A stretch of DNA of 45,647 bases, taken from NCBI GenBank assembly GCA_905206365.1, contig CAJLHF010000014.1, positions 1 through 45,647 on the forward strand, read 5' to 3'. Source of the stretch: an uncultured Sutterella sp. (GTDB taxonomy: Bacteria; Pseudomonadota; Gammaproteobacteria; Burkholderiales; Burkholderiaceae_F). A model generated the notes under the pieces. It ran no database searches. It had not been told where the DNA came from and saw only the letters and a list, made by a program, of their open reading frames with translations. Within the stretch, counting starts at the first letter, position 1. The number at the start of each line of letters is the position of its first letter. The position numbers and the translations under genes were made by a program. Positions 15,451 through 23,747 of this stretch are shown here, piece by piece.

Positions 15451-15491
15451 CGACACCCTCCTCTCGGCGTAACCCTATTGGTAGGGTGTCG
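15451..15491. promoter_or_regulatory. Nested palindromes upstream of the flavoprotein gene
   Basis: An outer inverted repeat GACACCCT (15451-15458) / AGGGTGTC (15484-15491) overlaps an inner ACCCTA-TTGG-TAGGGT (15472-15487). They lie 130-170 bp before the flavoprotein start, a good position for an operator. The binding protein is not identifiable. Confidence 0.35.
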
Positions 15492-15573
15492 GCACCTCAG
15501 AAAAACCCTCAAAAAAGGACCGCAAATCCAACAACGTCGACCCCGAAACGCGTTCGATCCGACATCGAAAAAG

Positions 15574-15609
15574 CGAAAAACCGCACCCCGGGCGGAGTGC
15601 GGTTTTTCG
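15574..15609 (-). terminator. Bidirectional intrinsic terminator after the CMD-family gene
   Basis: CGAAAAACCGCAC / GTGCGGTTTTTCG, a 13-bp perfect stem with built-in A and T tracts on both strands, 44 bp after the CMD-family stop codon. Confidence 0.8.
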
Positions 15610-15652
15610 ATTGAAAGCCTTTCGTCCGAACGTTCGAACGTGCGGCCGGACC

Positions 15653-17119
15653 TCAGGGCGTCGTCGAGAGGACGGGCAAATCCCCGCCCGAAGCGCCGAG
15701 TGCGTCAAGCTCTTTCAAAGCGGCGGCCGCGGCCGCATCGTCGCCCGCTTCGGTTGCCTTCGAGAGCTTCTCAAGCGCCGCGTTGAAGGCCTGCTCGTCG
15801 GCTTCGCTCCAATCGGAAACGATCTTCGCCCGGTCGCCCGCACCCTCGGCGGGTTGCGTTGCCGGCGCGGATTCCGTCCGTGCGGCTTCCCGCACGCTCG
15901 TGCCGTTCGACGTGTCGGACGGGCGCGCACCGCCGGAACCGGCGGGCTCCGCGGACTCGGAAATCGCGGGCTCCTCGGGAGCGTCGACACTGTTGGTATC
16001 GGATTCGGTTTCGGTTGCGCCCTCGGCTTCTTCCGTTTTCCGCACGTTCGTCCCTTTGTCCGACTCTTCTTCCGGAGCGCCCTCCTCGGTCTCATCGGAA
16101 GTCGCTTCCGTGTTCTCTTCCGAGGGTTTGTCGGTCTCCGACGTTTTTTCGGTTTCTTCGGTCGTTTCCTCTGTTTCCGTCTTTTCGCCCGCAACGGCCC
16201 CGGCGGCTTCGGCCTTCGCCTTCTCCTCGGCCTTGCGCTTTGCTTCGCGTTTGGCTTCAAGGCGCTTCAACGCCTCTTCGCGCGCTTCGGCGATCGCGCG
16301 ACGGCGTTCGTCTTCGGCTTCGACCGCATTGACGAGCGCCAACCCCGCGCGCACCTTCGGGAAGCCCGTATAGGGGAGAAGCACCGTCAGGAGCCCGATC
16401 AAATCGGCGCGCGTCGCGCCGAGCGTTTTTGCCGCACGGACGTGCATTTCGATTTCTTCCCGTGCGCCCGATGCGACGAGGGCGGCCAAGAGCACGAGCT
16501 CGCGCTCCAGGTCCGTAAGGTACGCCCGCCCGAACGTCTCCCCGTAGGCCCAGGAGGAAAGAAGCGACAGCTGAAGCGGCCGCTCGTCCTCGCGCAGTCC
16601 CGCGTGGAAGGCGTAGAGGTACTCGCGCCCGAAAAGCTTTTCTTCTACTGCAAGGCCGTGCTCGAAGCGCTCCGCCGCCCCGGCGGTCGAGGGACGCGTC
16701 TCGGGCGCGCCCATCCCGGCTTCGCCGAGTTCGGCGTGCAAAATCCGCTCGGCCGAGATGACGGCGGGCATCCCCGCGACGGCCATCGTCTGTACGAGCA
16801 CCTCAAGGAGCTCCTCCGCGGAGACACCCGCAAAGAGCGCCCGGCGGAAGGTTTCCGCCAACGCTTCCGAGCCGCCGTGGGCGGGGAGAACCGTCATCGC
16901 GGCCGTTTGCAGAAGATTCGCGAGTCGGTCGTCGAGCGACGTGCGTTCGGGCACGTCGTCTTCGAGGAGTCGCTTGAAAACGGGTTCCAAAACCGAAACG
17001 AACCCCGTCGCCGGAACCTCGGCCGCACGGACGGGGGCGCTGAGAGCGGTCAATCCGCCCGCAAGGCCCGTGAAGGCAAAACCGAGTTTCGCGAGATCGC
17101 GTCGTTGCATGCGCGTCAT
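15653..17119 (-). CDS. Exported carboxymuconolactone decarboxylase-family protein with long acidic tail
   Basis: 488 residues from the ATG at 17119 (the TTG at 17131 and ATG at 17110 are alternatives). The leader MTRMQRRDLAKLGFAFTGLAGG is Tat-like, with cleavage near PVRA-AEV. Two CMD/AhpD-like helical domains follow, about residues 60-125 and 195-265, the second with EMHVRAAKTLGATRADLIGLL and LPYTGFPKVRAGLALV. I see no cysteine in them, so it cannot act as an AhpD-type peroxidase; PcaC-like members also lack the CXXC. After a basic, Ala/Lys/Glu-rich helix comes about 190 residues of low-complexity Thr/Glu/Ser sequence, probably disordered. The substrate is unknown; the export signal and its neighbours suggest a periplasmic job. 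Confidence 0.75.
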   Translation of the reverse strand: MTRMQRRDLAKLGFAFTGLAGGLTALSAPVRAAEVPATGFVSVLEPVFKRLLEDDVPERTSLDDRLANLLQTAAMTVLPAHGGSEALAETFRRALFAGVSAEELLEVLVQTMAVAGMPAVISAERILHAELGEAGMGAPETRPSTAGAAERFEHGLAVEEKLFGREYLYAFHAGLREDERPLQLSLLSSWAYGETFGRAYLTDLERELVLLAALVASGAREEIEMHVRAAKTLGATRADLIGLLTVLLPYTGFPKVRAGLALVNAVEAEDERRRAIAEAREEALKRLEAKREAKRKAEEKAKAEAAGAVAGEKTETEETTEETEKTSETDKPSEENTEATSDETEEGAPEEESDKGTNVRKTEEAEGATETESDTNSVDAPEEPAISESAEPAGSGGARPSDTSNGTSVREAARTESAPATQPAEGAGDRAKIVSDWSEADEQAFNAALEKLSKATEAGDDAAAAAALKELDALGASGGDLPVLSTTP

Positions 17120-17142
17120 TCGATTTCTCAAAAGAGATGGAT

Positions 17143-17166
17143 GAGCACGCGGTGTGCCGCGTGCTC
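17143..17166 (-). terminator. Hairpin between FMN reductase and CMD-family genes
   Basis: GAGCACGCGG-TGTG-CCGCGTGCTC, a perfect 10-bp stem in the 140-bp gap. The T-tract is weak (ATCTCTTTTG on the minus strand), so termination may be partial. Confidence 0.4.
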
Positions 17167-17259
17167 GGGTTGAACCGGAAGAGCAACTTCGAGAGTCTCA
17201 AGGAAGCCTGGTTCGAAACCTTCTTGAAGCCCGTTGAGACCCGCGGACGAACCGGCGGC

Positions 17260-17802
17260 TCAGTTCGCCTTGAGAAGCGTTTCGGCGAAGGTCTTCGCCG
17301 CTTCGCGGTGCGCCTTTGCGAGGGGTTCGACCGCAAGACCCGTCGCGAGCACTTCGCCCGCATAGGTCCAGTTGAGGTAGCCGCAGACCAAGCGCATCTG
17401 GTCGATCATGGGACGCATCGCCGCTTCGCCCGGACCCGCGCTCGTAGCAAGGAGAACGAGACGCGCGGGGTGTTGCTGGAGTTCGCCGTTCCTGGCGAGG
17501 AACCGGTCGAGAACGATCTTGAGCTGCGCGCTCATCCCGTAGTAATAGAGCGGCGTCGCAAAGACGACGACGTCGGAGGCGAGCAGTCGGTCGATCACGC
17601 GGTCCATGCCGTCCGCATCCACGTTTTCGCCCGCTTCGAGGCGCTTCAAGAGCTTCGCGTCGACGGGCGAGACGCCGAGCTGATCGACGTCGATCCGAAC
17701 GACGTTGGCACCGGCCAATTTGGCGCCGTCCGAAAAGCCGGCCGCAAGCGAGGCCGTGTTGCCGTTGAGGTGGGGGCTGCCGAGAAGAATCGTGACTTCC
17801 AT
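17260..17802 (-). CDS. NAD(P)H-dependent FMN reductase / flavodoxin-like oxidoreductase
   Basis: 180 residues from the ATG at 17802 (AAGGATC upstream). Flavodoxin-like fold: the FMN phosphate loop is GSPHLNGNTASLAAGF (about residues 8-23), then SDVVVFATPLYYYGMSAQLK (about 78-97) and LLATSAGPGE. This is the FMN_red/NADPH-dependent oxidoreductase family, cytoplasmic, transferring electrons from NAD(P)H to FMN or quinone-like acceptors. It is 58 bp downstream of tyrA on the same strand and may be co-transcribed. No specific substrate can be read. Confidence 0.85.
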   Translation of the reverse strand: MEVTILLGSPHLNGNTASLAAGFSDGAKLAGANVVRIDVDQLGVSPVDAKLLKRLEAGENVDADGMDRVIDRLLASDVVVFATPLYYYGMSAQLKIVLDRFLARNGELQQHPARLVLLATSAGPGEAAMRPMIDQMRLVCGYLNWTYAGEVLATGLAVEPLAKAHREAAKTFAETLLKAN

Positions 17803-17860
17803 GCTGTGATCCTTGGTTTCTTGAGTGTCGCGGATGTGATCGGTCGGATGTCGGGAATGC

Positions 17861-19027
17861 TCATTGAGCCTTTCGGGCATTGGAGTGCCCGTTTCGTTCC
17901 GACTGTACGGCGGCGAGCATCCGACCGCTTTCTTTCATGAAATCGTACGCGAGCGTTCCGAAGTAGTCGCGCGCCCGGCCGAAGTGTTCGACAAAGGCGT
18001 CGCGGTCGCCGCGGAGAACAAGCTCGAGTTCGGGCGCGAGGCTTTCGACGTAGGCGCGAATGAGGCGCGCGTTCTCGTCGTTGGCCATGATGATGTCCGC
18101 ATAGAGATGCGGATCCTGTGCGAAGAGTCGCCCCACCATCTCCAACTCCAGCCGGTAGATGGGCGAACTCATCGCCATGATCTGACGCAGATCGGGATGA
18201 AGCTCCGCAAGGAAAACCCCGTACGCGTAGGTCGTGAAGTGGCGCAGGGCCTGAATGATCCCCATCGCGCGGTCGTGCTCTTCGGCGCTCGTCGTGACGA
18301 CCGAGGCGCCCTCCCGACGAAGCAGCGTTTCAAGCCAGGCGCTCGCTTCCGGGTCTCGGGCGGGCACGTAGACGAAGACCTGTCGCTCCAAAGAGGTGAC
18401 GTCGGGCCCGAACATCGGGTGCAGACCCGCCACGGGTCCCGCATGAGCCGCCAACATCGCCTCGACCGGCGCGCGCTTCACGCTCGTCACGTCCGAAAGA
18501 ACGGCGTCCGCGTCGAGCATCGGTCCGAGTCGGGCGATCACGTCCGTTGTCACGTCGATCGGGACGGACACGACGACAAGCTTCGCGCCGCGCAGAATCT
18601 CGTCGGCCCGATCCCAGTCGTCTTTTTCAAGAATGCGCACTTCGCGCCCGTCGGCCGCAAAGAGGCGCTGCAGAATCCGCCCCATGCCGCCCGCACCGCC
18701 CACGAGGACGACGGGAGCTTTCGCTTCGTTCGCGCTCGACACGGTTTCCGGAGACGGTGCCTCTTCATGAATCGCTTCATGAGTGTCTTCGCAGACTTCT
18801 CCGTATGCCTTCAGCGCGCGCTCCAATTCCCGCGCCGCACGGGCGACGGCGGCTCGGGCCGCGGCTTCGGGCGAAACGGCATCGATCGCTTCGGTCACAT
18901 CGGGCGCAAGAGACGCCTGCAAGCCTTCGAGGCGCGTGAAAAAGCTCGAGCGCGCCTCGGCGTCGCCCGCAAAGAGCCGGAGCTCTTTTTCCGAACGGTT
19001 TGAAAAAGCACACGGGGTGGACGACAT
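17861..19027 (-). CDS. tyrA: Prephenate dehydrogenase (T-protein type lacking a chorismate mutase domain)
   Basis: 388 residues. Residues about 105-380 match the dehydrogenase part of the enterobacterial T-protein very closely: VVLVGGAGGMGRILQRLF (NAD fold), VVVSVPIDVTTDVI, GLHPMFGPDVTSLERQ, EEHDRAMGIIQALRHF, PIYRLELEMVGRLFAQDP and YADIIMANDEN. The reaction is oxidative decarboxylation of prephenate to 4-hydroxyphenylpyruvate in tyrosine synthesis, in the cytoplasm. The first 100 residues are helical and Ala/Glu-rich but show none of the chorismate mutase active-site pattern, so that domain seems lost or replaced. The ATG at 19027 has GAGGAG 12 nt upstream; the in-frame extension to 19384 is not family-like. 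Confidence 0.88.
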   Translation of the reverse strand: MSSTPCAFSNRSEKELRLFAGDAEARSSFFTRLEGLQASLAPDVTEAIDAVSPEAAARAAVARAARELERALKAYGEVCEDTHEAIHEEAPSPETVSSANEAKAPVVLVGGAGGMGRILQRLFAADGREVRILEKDDWDRADEILRGAKLVVVSVPIDVTTDVIARLGPMLDADAVLSDVTSVKRAPVEAMLAAHAGPVAGLHPMFGPDVTSLERQVFVYVPARDPEASAWLETLLRREGASVVTTSAEEHDRAMGIIQALRHFTTYAYGVFLAELHPDLRQIMAMSSPIYRLELEMVGRLFAQDPHLYADIIMANDENARLIRAYVESLAPELELVLRGDRDAFVEHFGRARDYFGTLAYDFMKESGRMLAAVQSERNGHSNARKAQ

Positions 19028-19390
19028 GGAAACGCAAAGCTCCTCGAAGGGGCCCGAGCTTGGAGGAAGCGAGCCCGCAAAAAAAGAAAACGACGACGGC
19101 CGCGAAGGCCGACCGTGAAAACCGAAAGCGAAGCCGTTCGAAGGCGCTCCTTTCGGGCTCTCAAGTCCTGCATTATCGCATCGGGTCGGCGGAGGAACTC
19201 GTGAATTCGACCGCAAACGCAGACGCGGCGGCCGCCTCTTCGTCCTCCGGAGGGCTTTTCGCCTCGGTTTACGCCTTTTTGCCCCATGCACCGCCCGTTT
19301 CGGGGAAGGAAACCGGGCCGAAGAAGCGCGTCGCGGGTCGTCCTGAGGACCGCCCAAGAGGAAATCGGGCTTTCCGAGGTGCATTCACAA
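19028..19390. other. Divergent spacer between tyrA and feoA
   Basis: No gene recognised. It contains a possible tyrA -10 (GATAAT near 19174-19179 on the minus strand) without a convincing -35. Confidence 0.4.
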
Positions 19391-19440
19391 GTGAGAAACA
19401 CTCACAATCTCATTCCCTTTCGGGCGAAATCGCGCTATAG
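19391..19440 (+). promoter_or_regulatory. Probable feoAB promoter with dyad operator
   Basis: GTGAG-N5-CTCAC (19391-19405) followed by AATCTCATT resembles a degenerate Fur box, and TATAG at 19436-19440 could be the -10. Fur control of feo is widespread; the match here is weaker than at the small RNA genes. Confidence 0.4.
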
Positions 19441-19526
19441 TCCACCCCACGGAAGAAAGGGCGCAACGAGGCCGACGCGCCGCCTTTCGTCACAACAACA
19501 CGCAAGTCGGCCGCAGGATTCGCACA

Positions 19527-19763
19527 ATGCTTTTGCTTAAGGAACTTCCCATCGGCGCTCGCGGTCGCATCGTCGGCTTTCACAACGAACACCGCGAATA
19601 CCGTCGGCGCCTTCTGATGCTCGGGGCCACCCCGGGGACGACCTTCGAAGTCGTGCGTCGCGCGCCGCTCGGCGATCCGATCGAAATCCGCGTGCGCGGC
19701 AGTTTCATCAGCGTTCGCAAAGACGAAGCGGAATTGATGCGCATCGAACGCCTGAGCGACTGA
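19527..19763 (+). CDS. feoA: Ferrous iron transport protein A
   Basis: 78 residues, the normal FeoA length. SH3-like small cytosolic protein: LKELPIGARGRIVGF (residues 4-18), YRRRLLMLGATPGTTFEVVRRAPLGDPIEIRVRG and SFISVRKDEAELMRIE are the typical FeoA run. It assists the FeoB Fe(II) permease. The Shine-Dalgarno AGGATT is weak. Followed by feoB after 163 bp that include a terminator-like hairpin. Confidence 0.93.
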   Translation: MLLLKELPIGARGRIVGFHNEHREYRRRLLMLGATPGTTFEVVRRAPLGDPIEIRVRGSFISVRKDEAELMRIERLSD

Positions 19764-19804
19764 GACCGGGCTTTCGAAACCGAGTCGAGCGTAGTCGCCT
19801 GCGA

Positions 19805-19843
19805 GCCGTTCGACGCCGAGGCGTCGGGCGGCCCGATTTTTTT
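19805..19843 (+). terminator. Terminator-like hairpin between feoA and feoB
   Basis: GCCG..GACGCC-GA-GGCGTC..CGGC stem (GGGCCGCC side extended) followed by T7 at 19837-19843. It should reduce transcription into feoB unless read through; there is no obvious second promoter in the remaining 80 bp. Confidence 0.6.
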
Positions 19844-19926
19844 AGCACCCCCGCTTCGTCGCGCCCTGGCGGCCCCCTGCGGCATTTTTACGTTTATCCC
19901 CATCCACCTACCGAGAAACCCTTTTC

Positions 19927-22254
19927 ATGCAGACTCGCACCGTCTGCGTCGTCGGGAACCCGAACTGCGGGAAGACGACGCTATTCAACGCCCTCACGGG
20001 CTCCCACCAGGAAGTCGGCAACTGGCCGGGCGTCACCGTCGACAAGAAAGTCGGCCGCTTCACGCACCGTTCCGTTTCGATCGACCTCGTCGACCTGCCG
20101 GGCATCTATTCGATCACCCCGTCGGACGCTTCGGGCGAAGACGAACGCATCGCCCGCGACTACATCCTGACGGGCGAGGCCGAGCTCGTCGTCAACATCA
20201 TCGACGCCTCGAATCTCGAGCGCAATCTCTACCTCACGACGCAGCTGATCGAGATGCAGGTCCCGATGTTCGTCGTCGTGAACATGCTCGACATCGCCAA
20301 GCAGCACCGCCTCTCGATCGACCTCAACGCGCTTTCGCGCGAACTCGGTTGCCCCGTGGTGGGCGTGATCGCTTCGCGCGAAGACGGGATCGACGCGCTC
20401 AAAGACGCGATCCTCGCCGCGCTCGAACACCCCGTGGTGCCGCGCGTGAAGACCCGCTTCGACGAACGGATCGAGCGCGCGGTCGCCGAAACGGCCGCTT
20501 ACTTCCGCGAAGCGAAGGTCTCGCGCCCCGAGTGGTTTGCGATGCAGTTCATGGAAGAGTCGGCGGGCCTTGACGACAAACTCCCCGGGATCGACCTCGA
20601 ACCCGTCAAGGCGCGCGTTCGGGCTCTGAACGAGGAAACGCAAGGCGACACGGACATTCTCGTTGCGAGCGCTCGCTACGCCTTCGTGCAGGAGGTCGCC
20701 GACCGTGCGATCACGCGCGTCGGTGAAGTGACGCAAAGCCTCACGGAGAAAATCGACCGCGTGGTCCTCAACCGCTGGTTGGGCCTGCCGATTTTCCTCC
20801 TCGTCATGTACGTGATGTTCCTCTTCACGCAGAACGTGGGCGGGGCCTTCATCGACTTCTTCGACATTCTCGTGGGCGGCGTCATGGTCGAAGGGGTCGG
20901 CGAACTCCTCGCCTCGCTCGGCGCTCCGGACTGGCTGCGCGTCTTCCTCGCAAACGGCGTGGGCGGGGGCCTTCAGACTGTCTCGACCTTCATTCCGGTC
21001 GTCTTCTTCCTTTACCTTTTCCTTGCCGTCCTTGAGGACTCGGGTTACATGGCACGCGCCGCGTTCGTCATGGACCGCCTGATGCGCGCCTTGGGGTTGC
21101 CCGGCAAAGCCTTCGTGCCCTTGATCGTCGGTTTCGGCTGCAACGTCCCCGCCATCATGGCGACGCGCACGATGGACCGGGCGTCCGACCGCATCATCAC
21201 CGTCATGATGGCGCCCTTCATGAGCTGCGGCGCGCGACTTCCGGTCTACGTCCTCTTTGCCACGGCCTTCTTCCCCACGAACGGGCAGAACCTCGTTTTC
21301 GCCCTCTACGTGATCGGGATCGCGGCCGCCGTGCTGACGGGGTTCCTTTTGAAGAACACGGTACTCCCCGGGAGCGCCGCGCACTTCGTGATGGAAATTC
21401 CCCCCTACCACATCCCGACCTTGAAAGGCGTGATGCTTCGCACCTGGGAGCGCGTCTCGGGCTTTACGGTCCGCGCGGGTCAGGCGATCATCGTGATCGT
21501 CGCCTGCCTGACGTTCCTCAATTCCCTCGGTACCGACGGCTCCTTCGGGAACGAGGACAGCGACAAGTCGGTCCTGTCGTCGATCGGTCGCACGATCGTT
21601 CCGGTACTCGAACCCATGGGCGTTGAAGAAGAAAATTGGCCCGCCGCGGTCGGGATCTTCACGGGGATCTTCGCCAAGGAAGCGGTCGTGGGGACGCTCA
21701 ATTCGCTCTACGGCCAGATGGCCGCAACCGAAGCCTCCGACGAAGAAACGAACGAATCGAGCTTCTCCTTTGCGGATACGTTCGGGGAAGCGCTTTCCGT
21801 CACGGGCGAAAACCTCGCGGGTCTGGGCGCGGCCATCACCGACCCCCTGGGGCTTTCGGTCGGAGACCTCTCCGACGAAACGTCGGCCGCCGAAGAGCAG
21901 GAAGTCTCGACGAGCACGATCGACACGATCCGCACGCTCTTCGCGTCGCAATCGGCCGCCTTTGCCTACCTCCTCCTCGTGCTCCTTTACTGCCCGTGCG
22001 TGGCCGCCATGGCGACGATTCTGCGCGAAGTGGGCTTCGTGTGGACCGTCTTCTCGGGCATCTGGACGACCGTGCTCGGCTACTCCGCCGCGACCGTCTT
22101 CTACCGGCTCGCGCACTTCGCGGAAGCACCCGCGTACGCCGCAGTTGCGATCGGCGGGTGCCTCGTCACTCTCCTCGTGCTCCTTCTCGTGATGAAACGC
22201 CTTGCGCGCCGCAACACGGGGCCGAAGGTGATTCCGATCGTGCCGAAGCACTGA
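19927..22254 (+). CDS. feoB: Ferrous iron transport protein B (Fe(II) permease with G domain)
   Basis: 775 residues, nearly the same length as E. coli FeoB (773). The N-terminal cytosolic GTPase domain has G1 GNPNCGKTTLFNALTG (about residues 10-25), the switch region NWPGVTVDKK, G3 DLPGIYS and NMLD as G4, then a helical GDI region to about 270. The membrane part has Gate repeats including GFGCNVPAIMATRTM (conserved Cys) and MSCGARLPVY, and ends with a helix containing YCPCVAAMATI. It imports Fe2+ across the inner membrane, which suits a low-oxygen lifestyle. The acidic loop at about 595-650 is usual in this subfamily. Confidence 0.97.
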   Translation: MQTRTVCVVGNPNCGKTTLFNALTGSHQEVGNWPGVTVDKKVGRFTHRSVSIDLVDLPGIYSITPSDASGEDERIARDYILTGEAELVVNIIDASNLERNLYLTTQLIEMQVPMFVVVNMLDIAKQHRLSIDLNALSRELGCPVVGVIASREDGIDALKDAILAALEHPVVPRVKTRFDERIERAVAETAAYFREAKVSRPEWFAMQFMEESAGLDDKLPGIDLEPVKARVRALNEETQGDTDILVASARYAFVQEVADRAITRVGEVTQSLTEKIDRVVLNRWLGLPIFLLVMYVMFLFTQNVGGAFIDFFDILVGGVMVEGVGELLASLGAPDWLRVFLANGVGGGLQTVSTFIPVVFFLYLFLAVLEDSGYMARAAFVMDRLMRALGLPGKAFVPLIVGFGCNVPAIMATRTMDRASDRIITVMMAPFMSCGARLPVYVLFATAFFPTNGQNLVFALYVIGIAAAVLTGFLLKNTVLPGSAAHFVMEIPPYHIPTLKGVMLRTWERVSGFTVRAGQAIIVIVACLTFLNSLGTDGSFGNEDSDKSVLSSIGRTIVPVLEPMGVEEENWPAAVGIFTGIFAKEAVVGTLNSLYGQMAATEASDEETNESSFSFADTFGEALSVTGENLAGLGAAITDPLGLSVGDLSDETSAAEEQEVSTSTIDTIRTLFASQSAAFAYLLLVLLYCPCVAAMATILREVGFVWTVFSGIWTTVLGYSAATVFYRLAHFAEAPAYAAVAIGGCLVTLLVLLLVMKRLARRNTGPKVIPIVPKH

Positions 22255-22282
22255 GATTCGATAAGAACACCCGAGAAACGAC

Positions 22283-22318
22283 GAAACGCCCGGCTCCGCG
22301 CAGGAGACCGGGCGTTTC
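22283..22318. terminator. Bidirectional terminator between feoB and the MetE-like gene
   Basis: GAAACGCCCGG / CCGGGCGTTTC, an 11-bp perfect stem lying between two convergent genes (28 bp after feoB). Confidence 0.75.
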
Positions 22319-22391
22319 GCTTTGGGAGACTGCGTGCGGGACTTCACGAATCTTCGCGAATCTTCGGGACCCGTGAAGCCCTTGAAAGGGA

Positions 22392-23516
22392 TCAGCTGTT
22401 GCCCCACACCTCGTCGGCGATCCGCTTCACGAGACGGACCTTCGCCCATTCTTCCTCTTCCGTCATGATGTTCCCCTCTTCGGTCGAGGAGAATCCGCAC
22501 TGCGGCGACAGGCAGAGGCGCTCGAGCGGCACGTAGGCCGAAGCTTCGCGGATGCGGGCCTTGACGGCTTCGGGGTCTTCGAGTTCGGGGAACTTCGACG
22601 TGATGAGACCGAGCACGACCGTCTGGTCCTTGATGTGGCGCAGGGGCTCGAAGGAGCCCGCGCGGTCGCTGTCATACTCCAGGAAGAAGGCGTCGACGTT
22701 GCAGTTCGCGAAGAGAATCTCCGCCACGGGTTCGTACCCGCCCGAGGAAAACCAGGTCGAGCGGAAGTTGCCGCGGCAGATGTGCATCGTCACCGTCAGA
22801 TCGTCAGGCTTCTTGGCGAGGACGGCGTTCAGGGCCCTCACGTAGTTGCGACCCACCGCATCGACGTCGATCCCGCGGGCCGCGTAGGCCGCGCGCTTTT
22901 CCGCGGAGCAGAATTCGCCCCAGCTCGTGTCGTCGAACTGAAGGTAGCGGCAGCCGCGTTCGTAAAGGGCCAACATCGCGTCCGTCCAGGCAGCGGCCAG
23001 GTCTTCGAAGAGGAGATCCGGATTTTCCGCATAGGCCGCGATCGGTTTGTAGTTCGCTTCGCGCACGCAGCAGATGAGGTGCAGCATCGAGAGCGAGGGA
23101 ATCGTGAACTTCACGGGCGCGTCGCCCGCGAGGCGCTTCACGCGATCGAAAGCCGCGAGGAACGGATGATCTTTCGGGAAACCGATCCGATCTTCGATCA
23201 CGACCGTTTCCGCCTTGGGCTGGTGACCTTCGAAGTGCACCGACCAGGCTTCCGCCTTCACGTGACGGATCCCCGAGAGGCCCGCCAGGAAGTCGAGGTG
23301 CCAGAAAGCGCGCGGGAATTCGCCGTCCGTCACGGCCGTCAGACCGTTTTCGCGTTCCTTGCGGATGAGCGCGGCGATTTCACGTTCTTCGACGGCCGAT
23401 AGCTCGTCGCGCGTGAGCTTCCCCGCTTCGAAAGCGGCGCGCGCTTCGAGCAGGCACTTAGGACGAAGGAAGCTGCCGACGACGTCGGCGCGGTAGGGCG
23501 GAAGAATGCGTTCCAT
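22392..23516 (-). CDS. MetE C-terminal-domain-like methyltransferase (YxjG family)
   Basis: 374 residues from the ATG at 23516 (GAGGAGAA upstream). Stand-alone homologue of the catalytic half of cobalamin-independent methionine synthase. Zinc ligands of the family can be placed: His and Cys in MHICRGNF (about residue 245), Glu in FFLEYDSD (about 280) and Cys in LSPQCGFSS (about 345). VVGSFLRP and FDDTSWGEF are also family-typical. The full N-terminal half of MetE is absent, as in YxjG/YxjH and archaeal MetE-like proteins, so the methyl donor may not be methyltetrahydrofolate; the product is probably methionine. Alone between two terminators, so probably monocistronic. Confidence 0.85.
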   Translation of the reverse strand: MERILPPYRADVVGSFLRPKCLLEARAAFEAGKLTRDELSAVEEREIAALIRKERENGLTAVTDGEFPRAFWHLDFLAGLSGIRHVKAEAWSVHFEGHQPKAETVVIEDRIGFPKDHPFLAAFDRVKRLAGDAPVKFTIPSLSMLHLICCVREANYKPIAAYAENPDLLFEDLAAAWTDAMLALYERGCRYLQFDDTSWGEFCSAEKRAAYAARGIDVDAVGRNYVRALNAVLAKKPDDLTVTMHICRGNFRSTWFSSGGYEPVAEILFANCNVDAFFLEYDSDRAGSFEPLRHIKDQTVVLGLITSKFPELEDPEAVKARIREASAYVPLERLCLSPQCGFSSTEEGNIMTEEEEWAKVRLVKRIADEVWGNS

Positions 23517-23567
23517 GGAATTCTCCTCTTCGGGGGGTATGCGGGTGGATTGGAAAAGCCGGAAAGA

Positions 23568-23599
23568 AACGGGCGCTCCCTTTTTCGGGAGCGCCCGTT
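23568..23599 (-). terminator. Intrinsic terminator upstream of the MetE-like gene
   Basis: AACGGGCGCTCCC / GGGAGCGCCCGTT perfect 13-bp stem, then TTCTTT on the minus strand. It most likely ends the ribokinase-nucleoside hydrolase transcript about 150 bp after its last stop codon; it could instead act in the leader of the MetE-like gene. Confidence 0.6.
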
Positions 23600-23747
23600 C
23601 GAATGCATCGGACGTTTTCGAATTATGCGCCCGAGCCTGCAACCCCAAAACGGCCCGCGGGCGGCCTCATACGGTAATACCTTAAGAAAAAGTCGAAAAG
23701 GTCCGAAAAAAGCCGCCGGGCCGCGGGGATGCGGGCCGAAAGGTACG

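Noticed and set aside
13396..15786. 796-codon plus-strand frame opposite the flavoprotein
   Set aside because: Antisense shadow of the minus-strand flavoprotein gene, with His/Val/Arg-rich composition and no domain.
17861..19384. 507-codon version of TyrA
   Set aside because: The extra 119 codons are low-complexity basic sequence upstream of a good ribosome-binding site for the ATG at 19027.
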